The notes: generated from the sequence alone by a model not told the origin. 64,000 nucleotides of DNA from Streptomyces sp. G-G2 (GCF_030063135.1 NZ_JASISO010000008.1:62001-126000), one strand, 5' to 3'; counted from the stretch's first letter, positions 54,425-63,235 are shown. Made by a program: numbers and translations.

Positions 54425-54906
54425 CGGAGAACCGCCTTGAAGGTCTTGTAGTGGTCTTCCGTGTAGAAGAACTCGCGGCCCTGACCGGTGATGATCCGGC
54501 GCGCCCCGCGGTCCCGCGAGCCCGGGGTCTTCACGGTGAACTCGTGGTAGTACCCGCGGTTCTGCTTCGGCAGTACCTTCTCGAAGTTCCCGAAGACGCC
54601 GTCGTCCTGCCGGTACGGGTACGGTCCGCCCTGGTCGATGAGCGCGAGGGTGTCCCACGCCTGCGCGGGGAGCGCCGCCGCCCGGACGGTCTTCATCCCC
54701 TTCGCCCACCCGGGGGCCGGCGGGGCAGCGCTCGAAGCGCCGCCCGGAGAACTGCTCGGGGAACCGCTCGGCGGGGCCGGGTCCTGCTTGCCGCCGCAGC
54801 CCGCCACGCCCACCAGGGCGACGCAGAGGAACAGGGCCCCCAGCAGACGCAGCAGCTGACGGGGCAACCCCGGGGGCAGCCGTCGGGGCACGCTCCTGAA
54901 GATCAT
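54421..54906 (-). CDS. Secreted lipoprotein guanyl-specific ribonuclease (barnase/RNase Sa fold)
   Basis: This is a 161-residue predicted lipoprotein. A basic N-terminus and hydrophobic helix end in the lipobox VAGC (Cys37). A Ser/Pro-rich spacer follows, then the microbial RNase domain (about 80-161): ALIDQGGPYPYRQDDGVFGNFEKVLP, YYHEFTVKTPGS, RRIITGQGREFFYTEDHYKTF. These supply the catalytic Glu, Arg and His. The partner barstar is coupled downstream. CACTAT lies six bases before the ATG, so the message may be leaderless; a GTG after AGGAG a few codons in is an alternative start. Confidence 0.85.
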   Translation of the reverse strand: MIFRSVPRRLPPGLPRQLLRLLGALFLCVALVGVAGCGGKQDPAPPSGSPSSSPGGASSAAPPAPGWAKGMKTVRAAALPAQAWDTLALIDQGGPYPYRQDDGVFGNFEKVLPKQNRGYYHEFTVKTPGSRDRGARRIITGQGREFFYTEDHYKTFKAVLR

Positions 54907-54996
54907 GCGCTGATAGTGCCAAATATCCGATTCGCCCGCGAATCGCGGCGCCATCTCCGGACCCCCGGTCCCGGCTTCCGACCCGCGGCCGTCGGC

Positions 54997-56028
54997 TCAG
55001 CCGACCAGATCGTCCGGGTCGGCGCGCTCCAGCGCGGGCCGCAGCCCCGGCTCGGACTCGGTCAGCAGGAAGTCCGCGACCGCCGTGTCCGTCACCAGGC
55101 TCGTGACCAGCCCGGACCGCAGGACCGCTCCGATCGCCGAGGCCTTGCGCAGGCCGCCCGCGATCGCCACGACCTCCGGGATCCGCCGCAGCCGGTCGGC
55201 CTCGACCGTGATGCAGCGCTCACCGAGGTCCCGGCCGACCCGGCGGCCCTCGGCGTCGAAGAGGTGGGCCGACATCTCGGCGGCGACACCGAGCGAGGCG
55301 TAGTGCGCCCGCTCCTCGTCCGTCAGCATGTCGTGCACGGTGGAGATGCCCGGCTCCCACGACCCGATGGACACCGCCGCGACGGTCACCTTGTCGAAGT
55401 ACTCGAAGGCCCTCGCGATCCCGGTCTGGCCGCGCAGCGCGGCCGCCGTGGCCGGGTCGGGCAGCAGCATCGGCGCGTAGATGGGGTGCGCGTCCCCGCC
55501 GGATACCTGAGCGGCACGGCGTACGGCCTCCACGGACCCCCGCTCCGCCGTCCCGGCGTCGTACACCCCGGTCAGCTGGACCACGGTGCACGGAGGCAGC
55601 CGGTGCAGTGAGGCGGCCATGTGAATGGTGGAGCGCCCCCAGGCCAGGCCCAGTACGTCGCCCTCATTGACCAGCTCGCCCAGCAGATCGGCGGCGACCG
55701 CGCCCAGGTTCTCCGGGTCGGGTGCGTCCTCGGTCGCGTCGGCCGGGGACTCCACGACCACCGCGTGACGCAGCCCGTACCGGGAACGCAGCGCGTCGGA
55801 GCGCTCCGCGTCCAGCTCGGCCGGGACGCGGATCTCGATGCGTACGAGATCGCGCTCCAGAGCGGTCTCCAGGACCCGGGCCACCTTGAAGCGGCTCACG
55901 CCGAACTCCTCGGCGATCTGGATCTTGGACTTGCCCTCCAAGTAGAAGCGGCGGGCCATGGCCGCCGCCTGAACCAGCTCCGCGGGTCCCATCCGCAGGG
56001 CTGACCGTCCCGCCGACATTGCAGACAC
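54997..56028 (-). CDS. SorC-family (DeoR-like) transcriptional regulator
   Basis: This is a 343-residue SorC regulator. The N-terminal HTH reads AAAMARRFYLEGKSKIQIAEEFGVSRFKVARVLETALERDLV. The effector domain (about 80-340) has a sugar-phosphate-binding signature: VLGLAWGRSTIHMAASL, AAVSIGSWEPG and IAGGLRKASAIGAVLRSGLV. I chose the GTG at 56028, since GAGGAG is six bases upstream; the frame continues to a GTG at 56052. Its ligand is probably a phosphorylated sugar. It lies 115 bp from the stop of rpe on the same strand, which suits pentose-phosphate control. Confidence 0.87.
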   Translation of the reverse strand: MSAMSAGRSALRMGPAELVQAAAMARRFYLEGKSKIQIAEEFGVSRFKVARVLETALERDLVRIEIRVPAELDAERSDALRSRYGLRHAVVVESPADATEDAPDPENLGAVAADLLGELVNEGDVLGLAWGRSTIHMAASLHRLPPCTVVQLTGVYDAGTAERGSVEAVRRAAQVSGGDAHPIYAPMLLPDPATAAALRGQTGIARAFEYFDKVTVAAVSIGSWEPGISTVHDMLTDEERAHYASLGVAAEMSAHLFDAEGRRVGRDLGERCITVEADRLRRIPEVVAIAGGLRKASAIGAVLRSGLVTSLVTDTAVADFLLTESEPGLRPALERADPDDLVG

Positions 56029-56131
56029 CGCGTTCTCCTCACTGCTGTTCACATTCTCGACTCGCCGTTCATCCTGTCAGATCCGACGGCCGTTGATCAG
56101 CCCGGACAGCTACCGTTCACCGAGCTGTTCA

Positions 56132-56142
56132 CCAAGGCTTGG
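56132..56142 (-). terminator. Short palindrome after rpe
   Basis: CCAAG-G-CTTGG lies immediately after the rpe stop on the minus strand. It is a weak terminator candidate or operator; the SorC gene follows in the same direction. Confidence 0.3.
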
Positions 56143-56143
56143 C

Positions 56144-56830
56144 TCAGTGGTCGCAAGCCCAGGGCGCCGCGGAGATCGCCAGGTCGGCCTGCTCCCGCAG
56201 GGTGCGGACCGCGGCGGCCGGATCGACCGCTCCGTAGACCGCGCTGCCCGCCACGAAGACATCGGCGCCCGCCTCGGCACAGCGCTCGATGGTCGAGGCC
56301 GAGACCCCGCCGTCCACCTGGAGCCACATCTCCAGACCGTGCTTGGCGATCAGCTCCCGGGTGCGGCGGATCTTGGGCAGCATGATGTCGAGGAACGGCT
56401 GGCCGCCGAAGCCGGGCTCGACCGTCATGATCAGCACCATGTCCAGTTCGGGAAGGATGTCCTCGTACTGCTCGATGGGCGTCGCGGGCTTGAGCGCCAT
56501 GGACGCCCGTGCGCCCTTGGCCCGGATCTCCCGGGCCAGCCGTACCGGTGCCGCGGCCGCCTCGGCGTGGAAAGTGACCGATCCCGCGCCCGCCTCGACG
56601 TACTGCGGCGCCCAGCGGTCCGGGTCCTCGATCATCAGGTGCAGGTCCAGCGGAATGTCCGTGGCGCGGCTGAGCGACTCCACGATCGGCACGCCGAGCG
56701 TCAGGTTCGGGACGAAGTGGTTGTCCATGACGTCGACGTGCAGCCAGTCGGCGCCCTCGACGGCCCTCGCCTCCTCGGCGAGCCGGGAGAAGTCCGCGGA
56801 CAGGATGCTGGGATTGATCTGAACGGCCAT
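56144..56830 (-). CDS. rpe: Ribulose-phosphate 3-epimerase
   Basis: This 228-residue TIM-barrel enzyme interconverts ribulose 5-phosphate and xylulose 5-phosphate in the pentose phosphate pathway. Family motifs: [16 protein letters not shown] at the start, [16 protein letters not shown] (metal-binding His and Asp), [27 protein letters not shown] and [13 protein letters not shown]. The length is standard and all metal ligands appear present. It is conserved in this region of Streptomyces chromosomes together with rsmB and fmt. Confidence 0.95.
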   Translation of the reverse strand: MAVQINPSILSADFSRLAEEARAVEGADWLHVDVMDNHFVPNLTLGVPIVESLSRATDIPLDLHLMIEDPDRWAPQYVEAGAGSVTFHAEAAAAPVRLAREIRAKGARASMALKPATPIEQYEDILPELDMVLIMTVEPGFGGQPFLDIMLPKIRRTRELIAKHGLEMWLQVDGGVSASTIERCAEAGADVFVAGSAVYGAVDPAAAVRTLREQADLAISAAPWACDH

Positions 56831-57146
56831 GCCCCCAAGCGTGCCATGCCCGAGGCCGGTTCCCGACCGGACCCCGAAAGGTCGCGGGCGGGGGCGGGGC
56901 CGGGGTGGGCTCCGGCTCGGCGGGGGTGGGGGGAGCTGTGACTTCGCGGGGCGGGGTCGGGGCGGTTCCCGTGGGCTGCCCGCCAGTTCGACTGTCCCTC
57001 ACGGCCGTCTCGGCCGCTGCGGACCGGTTGGGGTGAGGGGGCTGCGACAGGTGGGCGGTCGTGGGGAGATGAGTCTCGGCGCGACCGATGAGTTTTTGCT
57101 CGCTGTCCGGTCTGTATGAGCAGTGACCATCGGGAAGGATGAAGCA
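56831..57146. other. G-rich divergent intergenic region
   Basis: This 316-bp gap between rpe and an alpha/beta hydrolase contains a strongly G-rich tract on the plus strand (about 56880-56970, many GGGG and GGGGG runs). An inverted repeat CCGGT-N5-ACCGG (56856-56870) and a possible -10 TATGAG (57114-57119) are also seen. I find no gene in it. Confidence 0.5.
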
Positions 57147-57941
57147 ATGAGCTACGCAGAGGTCAACGGGCAGTCGCTGTACTTCGAGGAGCACGGGTCC
57201 GGTGCCGGTGAGGCGCTGGTGCTGCTCCACGGCGGACTGGGGTCCGGGGACATGTTCACGTCCCTCCTCCCGTCCCTGACGAAAGACCGCAGGGTCGTCC
57301 TGGTGGACCTGCAGGGGCACGGCCGGTCGCACGACACGGACCGCCCGCTGCGCCCCGAGCTGCTCGCGGACGATGTCGCCGCACTGCTCAAGCACCTCGG
57401 TCTGGACCGGGCGGACGTGCTGGGGTACTCGCTGGGCGCCGAAGTCGCCCTGCGGATCGCCTTCCAGCACCCGGACGCCGTCCGCCGGCTGGTCCTGATC
57501 TCGGTCCCGTTCAAGCGGGACGGCTGGTTCCCCGAGGTCGTGGCGGGGATGGACCAGATGAGCGCGGCGGCCGCCGAGATGATGAAGGGGTCCCCGCCCT
57601 ACACCCACTACGCCGAGGTCGCTCCGGTCCCCGCGAACTGGACCGTCCTCGTGGGCAAGACCGCCGAGCTGCTCCAGACGGACTTCGACTGGACCGAGGA
57701 GGCCGCCGCCCTCGCCATGCCGGTCCTCCTGGTCTACGGCGACGCCGACTCCATCCGCCCCGCGCACGTCGCCGAGTTCTACGCCCTCCTCGGCGGCGGC
57801 CTGAAGGACGCGGGCTGGGACAATTCCCAGCGCCCCACCTCCCGCCTCGCCGTCCTGGCGGGCGCCTCCCACTACGACATCCTCGACTCCCCCGCCCTGA
57901 TCCCGACCGTCCTCCCCTTCCTCGCCTCCCCCACCCACTGA
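57147..57941 (+). CDS. Alpha/beta-hydrolase
   Basis: This is a 264-residue alpha/beta-hydrolase. LVLLHGGLGSGDMF gives the oxyanion region, LVDLQGHGRSHDT follows, and the nucleophile elbow is VLGYSLGAEVALRIA (Ser near 96). The acid is in LLVYGDADSI and the His in AGASHYDIL. The ATG at 57147 has GAAGGA seven bases upstream. Sequence resembles hydrolases acting on small esters or lactones; substrate unknown. A hairpin terminator follows. Confidence 0.88.
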   Translation: MSYAEVNGQSLYFEEHGSGAGEALVLLHGGLGSGDMFTSLLPSLTKDRRVVLVDLQGHGRSHDTDRPLRPELLADDVAALLKHLGLDRADVLGYSLGAEVALRIAFQHPDAVRRLVLISVPFKRDGWFPEVVAGMDQMSAAAAEMMKGSPPYTHYAEVAPVPANWTVLVGKTAELLQTDFDWTEEAAALAMPVLLVYGDADSIRPAHVAEFYALLGGGLKDAGWDNSQRPTSRLAVLAGASHYDILDSPALIPTVLPFLASPTH

Positions 57942-57960
57942 GGACACCCGGCACCACAAC

Positions 57961-57997
57961 CCGCCCCAACCGTCGCAGTGCGCGGCGGTCGGGGCGG
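57961..57997 (+). terminator. Hairpin after the alpha/beta-hydrolase gene
   Basis: The arms 57961-57976 and 57982-57997 pair over about 16 positions with one mismatch and one G-T pair around a five-base loop, 20 bp after the stop. Confidence 0.75.
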
Positions 57998-58050
57998 TCC
58001 CTGCCGGGCCACAACCGGTCCGCGGCCGTGTAGCGACCTGTCCGCGTGTC

Positions 58051-58090
58051 TGTGGTCTGTGGTCTGTGGTCTGGTCTGAGGTCTGTGGTC
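58051..58090. repeat. Heptamer tandem repeat (TGTGGTC)
   Basis: Units at 58051, 58058 and 58065 are perfect TGTGGTC; a shortened TGGTC (58072-58076) and TGAGGTC follow, then another perfect copy at 58084-58090. It lies in the 324-bp gap 57942-58265, which otherwise holds a terminator and GC-rich filler with no gene. Confidence 0.8.
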
Positions 58091-58265
58091 CTTCGCCGTC
58101 TCCCGGGCCCCGGTCCCGCCCCGGGCACCCACCCGGCCCCGGCCCCGGACGCGCGACGTCAGAGCCCCGCGGCGCAGCCGCGACCCGACCCCGCCCCCGC
58201 GAAGGCCCGCCCCACCCTCCCGCTTTCCCACCCGCGCACTCGCCCGCAGTGATTGACTACGCCGC

Positions 58266-59241
58266 ATGCCCCCCGAGCGTGCGCACACGGACCCCGAACT
58301 GAGCGCGGCGCTGGCGGCTTTGGGCGGCAAGCCGGCAGAGCCGCTCATCCCGGAGAACCTTGCCGCCCGGCAGGAGCAGGACAGCGCGTCCCGCCCGAGG
58401 CCCACGCTCCAGGACCTCCGCGCCGATGGCCGATTCGAGGTCGAGCAGCTACGGGTACCCACCAGCCCCCACGTCGCCCTCGTCCACGCCCGCCCCGCCG
58501 GTGTCACCGGCCCCCTGCCGCTCCTGTACTACATGCACGGCGGCGGCATGGTCATGGGCAACGCGTGGTCGGTACTGCCGCGGCTGCTGCGAGAGTGGGC
58601 CCTCCCCCTGGGCCTCGCCGCCATCTCGGTCGAGTACCGCCTGGCCCCCGGGGCGCGGTACCCCGGACCCGTCGAGGACTGCCGTGCCGGGCTCCTGTGG
58701 GCGGCCGGGCACGCGGCCGCCCTGGGCATCGACGCGGACCGCGTCGTCCTCGGCGGGAAGAGCGCGGGCGGCGGACTCGCGGCGGCGCTCGCGCTGTTGA
58801 TCCGTGACCGCGGCGGACCGGTCCCGATCGGGCAGCTGCTCCTGAGCCCGATGCTCGACGACCGCGGCGACACCTTCTCCAGCCCACCAGATGGCGGGGC
58901 ACGACACCTGGGACCGGACCTCCAACGCGACCGCGTGGCAGGCGCTGCTCGGCGACCGGTACGGCGCCGCCGACCTCCCGCCCTACGCGGCCCCCACCCG
59001 CGCCACGGATCTGTCCGGCCTGCCCCCGGCCTACGTCGAGGCCGGCTCCGCCGAGACCTTCCGGGACGAGGCCGTCGCCTACGCCGACGCGATCTGGCGG
59101 GCCGGGGGCGACGCCGAACTCCACGTGTGGCCGGGGGCCTTCCACGGCTTCGACACCGTCGCCCCGCGAGCGGCCCTCAGCCGGGCCGCCCACGACGCCC
59201 GCTCCCGCTGGCTGCGCCGCATCCTCACCCCGTCGAGCTGA
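58266..59241 (+). pseudogene. Frameshifted HSL-type esterase (alpha/beta-hydrolase)
   Basis: The first part (58266 to about 58883) encodes LLYYMHGGGMVMGNAWSVLP (HGGG oxyanion motif), SVEYRLAPGARYPGPVEDC and the nucleophile region GGKSAGGGLAAAL. The rest continues in another frame (from about 58886) with MAGHDTWDRTSNATAWQALL, YVEAGSAETFRDEAV (Asp) and PGAFHGFDTV (His), ending at 59241. One extra C in the run at 58883-58885 breaks the frame. The elbow reads GKSAGG where the family has GDSAGG. Either a recent pseudogene or a sequencing error; the rest is well preserved. Confidence 0.85.
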
Positions 59242-59284
59242 CAGCGAGAACGACCGCCGGTTCCCGCCGAGGACGAGCTGGAGT

Positions 59285-60493
59285 TCAGGTGAGCGGAACC
59301 ACCCTCGCGTCCCAGTCGATGTGGTGGTCGAACTGCCAGGCCGTCTTCTCCGGGTTGATCAGCTTCATGGCCGCCGGCATCACGAGGTCGCGCAGTGCGC
59401 GGCCGACCGGTCCGGCGGTCTTGTTGCTGTTCGTGCGCGCGCCGAGCTTGATGATGCGTTCGACGCGGGGGCGGCGCAGGTGTTCGTACGCCGCGAAAGC
59501 CTGCTCGTAGGGCAGGTCCCGCAGGCAGCGCGCCAGTTCGACGGCGCCTTCGACGGCGATCGAGGCGCCCTGCCCGGAGCTGGACGAGGCGGCGTGGGCC
59601 GCGTCGCCGATCAGCATCGTGCGACCGCGGGTCCAGGTCGCGACCCCCGGCATGTTCTCCATCGGGCCGGTGATGAGGAGCTGGCCGACGTCGGTACGGC
59701 TGATCATTTCGAGGGCAGGAGTGCGGTCGTCGGCGAAGGCGGTCAGCAGGGTGCGCATCCACGCCTCCGCGCCGATCGCCTTGGCCTCGGCGACCGTCAT
59801 CGGGAGGCGGTGGGGCAGGTTCACGAACCACACCGCCGAGGAGTCCTCGAAGACCTGGTAGCCGAAGAACGCGCGCTTGCCGAAGCACATGTACATGACG
59901 CCGTTGGTGGAGGGCGCCCCCGACCTTTCCATCCGCGCTCCGAAGCAGACCAGGCCGGCGTAGTTCGGCTCTGGTGCGGCCGGGTCGATCAGGGAGCGGA
60001 CCGTGGAGCGGATGCCGTCGGCGCCGATGAGGATGTCGGCGCTCGCCTGCGTACCGTCCGCGAAGTGCGCGGTGACGCCGGAGCCGGTGTCCGTCGTGCC
60101 GGTCAGCCGCTTGCCGTGGTGGATGGGGACGGAGCGGCGCTCCGCCTCGTCGTGGATCGCGCGGTAGAGGTCGGCGCGCCAGACGAACCGCTGGGACGGG
60201 AGCCGGGAGGGCGGGGCGAACCGCGCGAGGTCCTTGCCCGTCCAGCTCCGTAGCCCCATGGCGGTGACCGGGGTGCCGATCGCGCGGACGATGTCGCCCG
60301 CGCCGATCGCGTCGAGGGCGTTCTGGCCGTTCGGCGCGATGGTCATGCCGCCTCCGGCACCATCGGCCGTGGAGTCGTACGCCTCGTGGACGGTGGCCTC
60401 GATGCCCGCCCGGCGCAGGGCCATCGCGGCGACCGGGCCCGCGATGCCGCCGCCGATGACGAGGGCGGAGCGGGCTTTGCCGGTGTGTGTCAT
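59285..60493 (-). CDS. FAD-dependent monooxygenase (PHBH type)
   Basis: This is a 402-residue class A flavoprotein monooxygenase. Motifs: ALVIGGGIAGPVAAMALRRAG (Rossmann), ILIGADGIRSTVR (DG motif) and TMLIGDAAHAASSSSGQGAS (GD motif). It resembles TetX-like and aromatic hydroxylases. It overlaps the upstream unknown gene by ATGA and is therefore in a two-gene operon divergent from a PadR regulator. It may detoxify or modify the PadR ligand, an aromatic compound or antibiotic. Confidence 0.9.
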   Translation of the reverse strand: MTHTGKARSALVIGGGIAGPVAAMALRRAGIEATVHEAYDSTADGAGGGMTIAPNGQNALDAIGAGDIVRAIGTPVTAMGLRSWTGKDLARFAPPSRLPSQRFVWRADLYRAIHDEAERRSVPIHHGKRLTGTTDTGSGVTAHFADGTQASADILIGADGIRSTVRSLIDPAAPEPNYAGLVCFGARMERSGAPSTNGVMYMCFGKRAFFGYQVFEDSSAVWFVNLPHRLPMTVAEAKAIGAEAWMRTLLTAFADDRTPALEMISRTDVGQLLITGPMENMPGVATWTRGRTMLIGDAAHAASSSSGQGASIAVEGAVELARCLRDLPYEQAFAAYEHLRRPRVERIIKLGARTNSNKTAGPVGRALRDLVMPAAMKLINPEKTAWQFDHHIDWDARVVPLT

Positions 60494-60972
60494 GACTGGT
60501 GCCCCCGTGCGGGGTCGTCGATCGTCGGTACGCCGCCGACGCGGTGTGCGCGGCGCACGTCCTCGACGTACGCGCGGGAGAACATCGCGGACAGGATCGC
60601 GATGCCGCCGCGGTGGATCCGGATCTCGCTGTTCGTCGCGGAGCCGGTCAGACGGACACGGCGGCCGACCGCCGTGTCGCGGGTGGACGCCGCCGTGAGG
60701 CGGGTGGACGGGGACGTGGAGTCCTTGATCTTGCCGCGGGCGGACCACTTCAGGTTCCAGTGGTCGATGGTGGTGCCGTCGTCGACGAGCAGCTTGACCA
60801 TCGCCCGGTCCATGTCGAGGTGGATCTCGACGTCGTCGGGGAGGTCGGGGGAACGGAGGTCGAGGACCGCGGCGCCGTGGCGCGCCTTGACCTCGAAGTG
60901 GTCGGCCTCGGTCCAGTTGCCCAGTCGCTTGACGAGGCCGTGGTCGGAGTGGATGCGCTCGGTGAGGGACAT
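60490..60972 (-). CDS. Hypothetical protein upstream of the FAD monooxygenase
   Basis: This is a 160-residue soluble protein that I cannot assign. It reads LTERIHSDHGLVKRLGNWTEADHFEVKARHGAAVLDLRSPDLPDDVEIHL in short quoted parts: SDHGLVKRLGNW, FEVKARHGAAVLDL and MVKLLVDDGTTIDHWNLKWS, a repeated beta-strand pattern. The C-terminus reads VRLTGSATNSEIRIHRGGIAIL. The beta-rich pattern recalls adhesin-like DUF4097/LiaF folds but this is weak. It is cotranscribed with the monooxygenase (ATGA overlap) and controlled from the PadR intergenic region. Confidence 0.7.
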   Translation of the reverse strand: MSLTERIHSDHGLVKRLGNWTEADHFEVKARHGAAVLDLRSPDLPDDVEIHLDMDRAMVKLLVDDGTTIDHWNLKWSARGKIKDSTSPSTRLTAASTRDTAVGRRVRLTGSATNSEIRIHRGGIAILSAMFSRAYVEDVRRAHRVGGVPTIDDPARGHQS

Positions 60973-61024
60973 CTCGGTGGTTCCTCTCGGGTGGCTCCGC
61001 GTTGATGACTCGATAGTCGCACTG

Positions 61025-61049
61025 CAACTAGTCTCTCGTCAACTAGTTG
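61025..61049. promoter_or_regulatory. PadR operator candidate in the divergent promoter region
   Basis: CAACTAGT occurs at 61025-61032 and 61040-61047; the second copy is part of the perfect palindrome CAACTAGTTG (61040-61049). The repeats are 15 bp apart, between the divergent PadR and monooxygenase operons, on an AT-rich patch in otherwise GC-rich DNA. Confidence 0.65.
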
Positions 61050-61071
61050 TCCTGGGGCTAAAATCGAGTCC

Positions 61072-61692
61072 ATGACCCCCTCCGCTCCCCGTAGCTCCCC
61101 CCTCGCCCTGACCGTCCTGGCCCTGCTGCACTACAAGCCGCTGCACCCGTACGGCATTCAGCGGCTCGTCAAGGACTGGGGCAAGGAGCAGGTCGTCAAC
61201 GTCAGGCAGCGGGCGAGCCTCTACCGCACGATCGAGCGGCTCGACGGGGACGGGCTGATCGCGGTCCGCGAGACCGGGCGCGATCAGCAGTACCCCGAGC
61301 GGACCGTCTACGAAGTGACGGGCGCCGGGCGCGAGACCGCCCGTACCTGGCTGGAGGAGATGCTCTCCGCGCCCAAGCAGGAGTTCCCGGAGTTCCCGGC
61401 CGCCCTCTCGAATCTCCTGCTGCTCACGGCGCAGGAGGTGGCGGACGTACTGGCGCGCCGGGCCGACGCCCTCGCGGAGAAGCTCGACGGGCTGGAAGCG
61501 GCCATGGCCGCGGAGGCGGACCAGGGGCTGCCGCGCATCACGCGCATCGAGACCGAGTACCTGCGGGCCGTGACGGCCGCGGAGCTGGAGTGGGTCCGGG
61601 CGGTGGTCGAAGACCTGCGAGCGGACCGGCTCTCGTGGTCGAAGGAGCAGCTGGACGCCCTCGCGCCGGGGCCCGGGCCGGTACAGCAGTGA
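61072..61692 (+). CDS. PadR-family transcriptional regulator
   Basis: This is a 206-residue PadR regulator. The winged-helix domain (about 5-85) has LALTVLALLHYKPLHPYGIQRLVKDWG and LYRTIERLDGDGLIAVRETGRDQQYPERTVYEVTGAGRE. A C-terminal helical dimerisation domain (Vir_act_alpha_C-like, about 95-190) follows: ADALAEKLDGLEAAMAAEADQGL. It is divergent from the two-gene monooxygenase operon and probably represses both from the CAACTAGTTG site. The TGA overlaps the following terminator hairpin. Confidence 0.92.
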   Translation: MTPSAPRSSPLALTVLALLHYKPLHPYGIQRLVKDWGKEQVVNVRQRASLYRTIERLDGDGLIAVRETGRDQQYPERTVYEVTGAGRETARTWLEEMLSAPKQEFPEFPAALSNLLLLTAQEVADVLARRADALAEKLDGLEAAMAAEADQGLPRITRIETEYLRAVTAAELEWVRAVVEDLRADRLSWSKEQLDALAPGPGPVQQ

Positions 61693-61723
61693 GCCGGCCC
61701 CTGGCTGGACCAGGGACCGGCTC
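61691..61723. terminator. Bidirectional terminator between padR-type gene and rsmB
   Basis: GAGCCGG (61691-61697) pairs with CCGGCTC (61717-61723), then one mismatch, then CCCTGG with CCAGGG, around a five-base loop. The hairpin begins inside the PadR stop codon. Confidence 0.75.
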
Positions 61724-61777
61724 ACATGTCGTACGGAGCATGCGGATGGAGAATGCGGACCTCCACCGCGCGCAGGC

Positions 61778-63235
61778 TCAGGCGGTGCGCCGCAGCAGGG
61801 CCAGGTACATCGCGTCCGTGCCGTGCAGGTGCGGCCACAGCTGGACGTCCGGCCCGTCACCGAGGGCCGGTACGCCCTCCATGTAGGGCCTGGCGTCGAT
61901 CAGTTCGGCCGCGATCGGCTCGTGGCCCGCGCCCCGGCCCTTGAGGACGTCCTCGACCACGACCCGGGTCTCCGCCAGGTGCGGGGAGCAGGTCGCGTAA
62001 CCCACCACGCCACCGATCCGCACCGCGGACAGGGCCTCGCGCAGCAGCCCGCGCTGGAGCGGGGCGAAGCCCTCCAGGTCCTCCGGGCGGCGGCGCCAGC
62101 GGGCCTCGGGGCGACGGCGCAGGGCGCCGAGGCCGGTGCACGGCACGTCCATGAGCACCCGGTCGAAGGAACCCGGCAGCCACGGCGGGCGGGTGCCGTC
62201 CGCCGTGATGACCTGGTAGGGGCCGGGGTTCCCGGCCAGTGACTTCTCCACCAGGCGGGCCCGGTGCGGCTGCTTCTCGGAGGCCAGCAGGAAGGCACCG
62301 CGCTGCGCCGCGAGCGCGGCGAGCAGCGCCGCCTTGCCGCCCGGTCCGGCGCAGCCGTCGAGCCAGCGGGCATCCCGGCCTTCGACGGGTACGTTCGCCA
62401 GCGCCAGCGCGACCAGCTGGCTGCCCTCGTCCTGGACGCCCGCGCGGCCCTCGCGGACCGCTTCCAGCGCGCCCGGCTCGCCGCCCTCGGCCATCCGGAC
62501 GGCGTACGGCGACCAGCGGCCCGGCAGCGCCGAGTCCTCGCCGACCGCTGCGAGCAGCTCCTCGGCCGTGGACCGGCCGGGACGGGCGACGAGGGTGACC
62601 TCGGGGCGCTCGTTGTCGGCTTCGAGGAGGTCCTCGATGCCCGCGCGCCCGCCGCCGAGCGAGTCCCACAGCGCGGAGACGACCCAGCGCGGGTGCGAGT
62701 GGACGATCGCGAGGTGGTCCTCGGCGTCCACGTCGTACGGCGGGGCGACCTGCTCCAGCCACGCCTCCATGTCCTTCGCGGCGATCTTGCGCAGGACGGC
62801 GTTCACGAACTTGGCGCGTCCGTCACCGAGCACGACCCGGGCCAGCTCCACGCTCGCCGAGACGGCGGCGTGCGAGGGGATCCGGGTGCCGAGCAGCTGG
62901 TGCGCGCCGAGCGCGAGCACGTCCAGGACCGGCGGGTCCACCTCGCGCAGCGGCCGGTCGATGCACGCGCCGATGACGGCGTCGTAGGTGCCCTGGCGGC
63001 GCAGCGTGCCGTAGACCAGCTCGGTGGCCAGCGCCGCGTCCCGGGCGTCGAAGCTCTCGTCCTTGCGGGCCTTGCGGAGCAGCGGGGGCAGCACCAGGTT
63101 CGCGTACGCGGCGCGCTCGTCCACCGCCCGCAGCGCCTCGAAGGCGAGCATCCGGACGGGGTCCTTCTTGGGCCGGCGGTAGGGCTTGGCCTGCTTGCCG
63201 CCCGCGGCTGCGGGACGGCGGGGCTGTTCGCTCAC
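61778..63235 (-). CDS. rsmB: 16S rRNA m5C967 methyltransferase RsmB (Fmu/Sun)
   Basis: This 485-residue protein methylates C967 of 16S rRNA using S-adenosylmethionine. The N-terminal NusB-like RNA-binding domain is at about 30-170 (ARDAALATELVYGTLRRQGTYD). The methyltransferase domain (about 230-485) has motif I LDGCAGPGGKAALLA, the motif IV Cys in MDVPCTGLGALRRRPEARWR, and the nucleophile Cys in GYATCSPHLAET. The GTG at 63235 starts the hydrophilic VSEQPRRPAAAGGK segment; its ribosome site is poor. The fmt gene lies upstream (77-bp gap), the usual order. Confidence 0.93.
   Translation of the reverse strand: MSEQPRRPAAAGGKQAKPYRRPKKDPVRMLAFEALRAVDERAAYANLVLPPLLRKARKDESFDARDAALATELVYGTLRRQGTYDAVIGACIDRPLREVDPPVLDVLALGAHQLLGTRIPSHAAVSASVELARVVLGDGRAKFVNAVLRKIAAKDMEAWLEQVAPPYDVDAEDHLAIVHSHPRWVVSALWDSLGGGRAGIEDLLEADNERPEVTLVARPGRSTAEELLAAVGEDSALPGRWSPYAVRMAEGGEPGALEAVREGRAGVQDEGSQLVALALANVPVEGRDARWLDGCAGPGGKAALLAALAAQRGAFLLASEKQPHRARLVEKSLAGNPGPYQVITADGTRPPWLPGSFDRVLMDVPCTGLGALRRRPEARWRRRPEDLEGFAPLQRGLLREALSAVRIGGVVGYATCSPHLAETRVVVEDVLKGRGAGHEPIAAELIDARPYMEGVPALGDGPDVQLWPHLHGTDAMYLALLRRTA

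Noticed and set aside
58051..58090. CRISPR-like array
   Set aside because: Units are only 7 bp and contiguous without spacers, so this is a microsatellite-type repeat.
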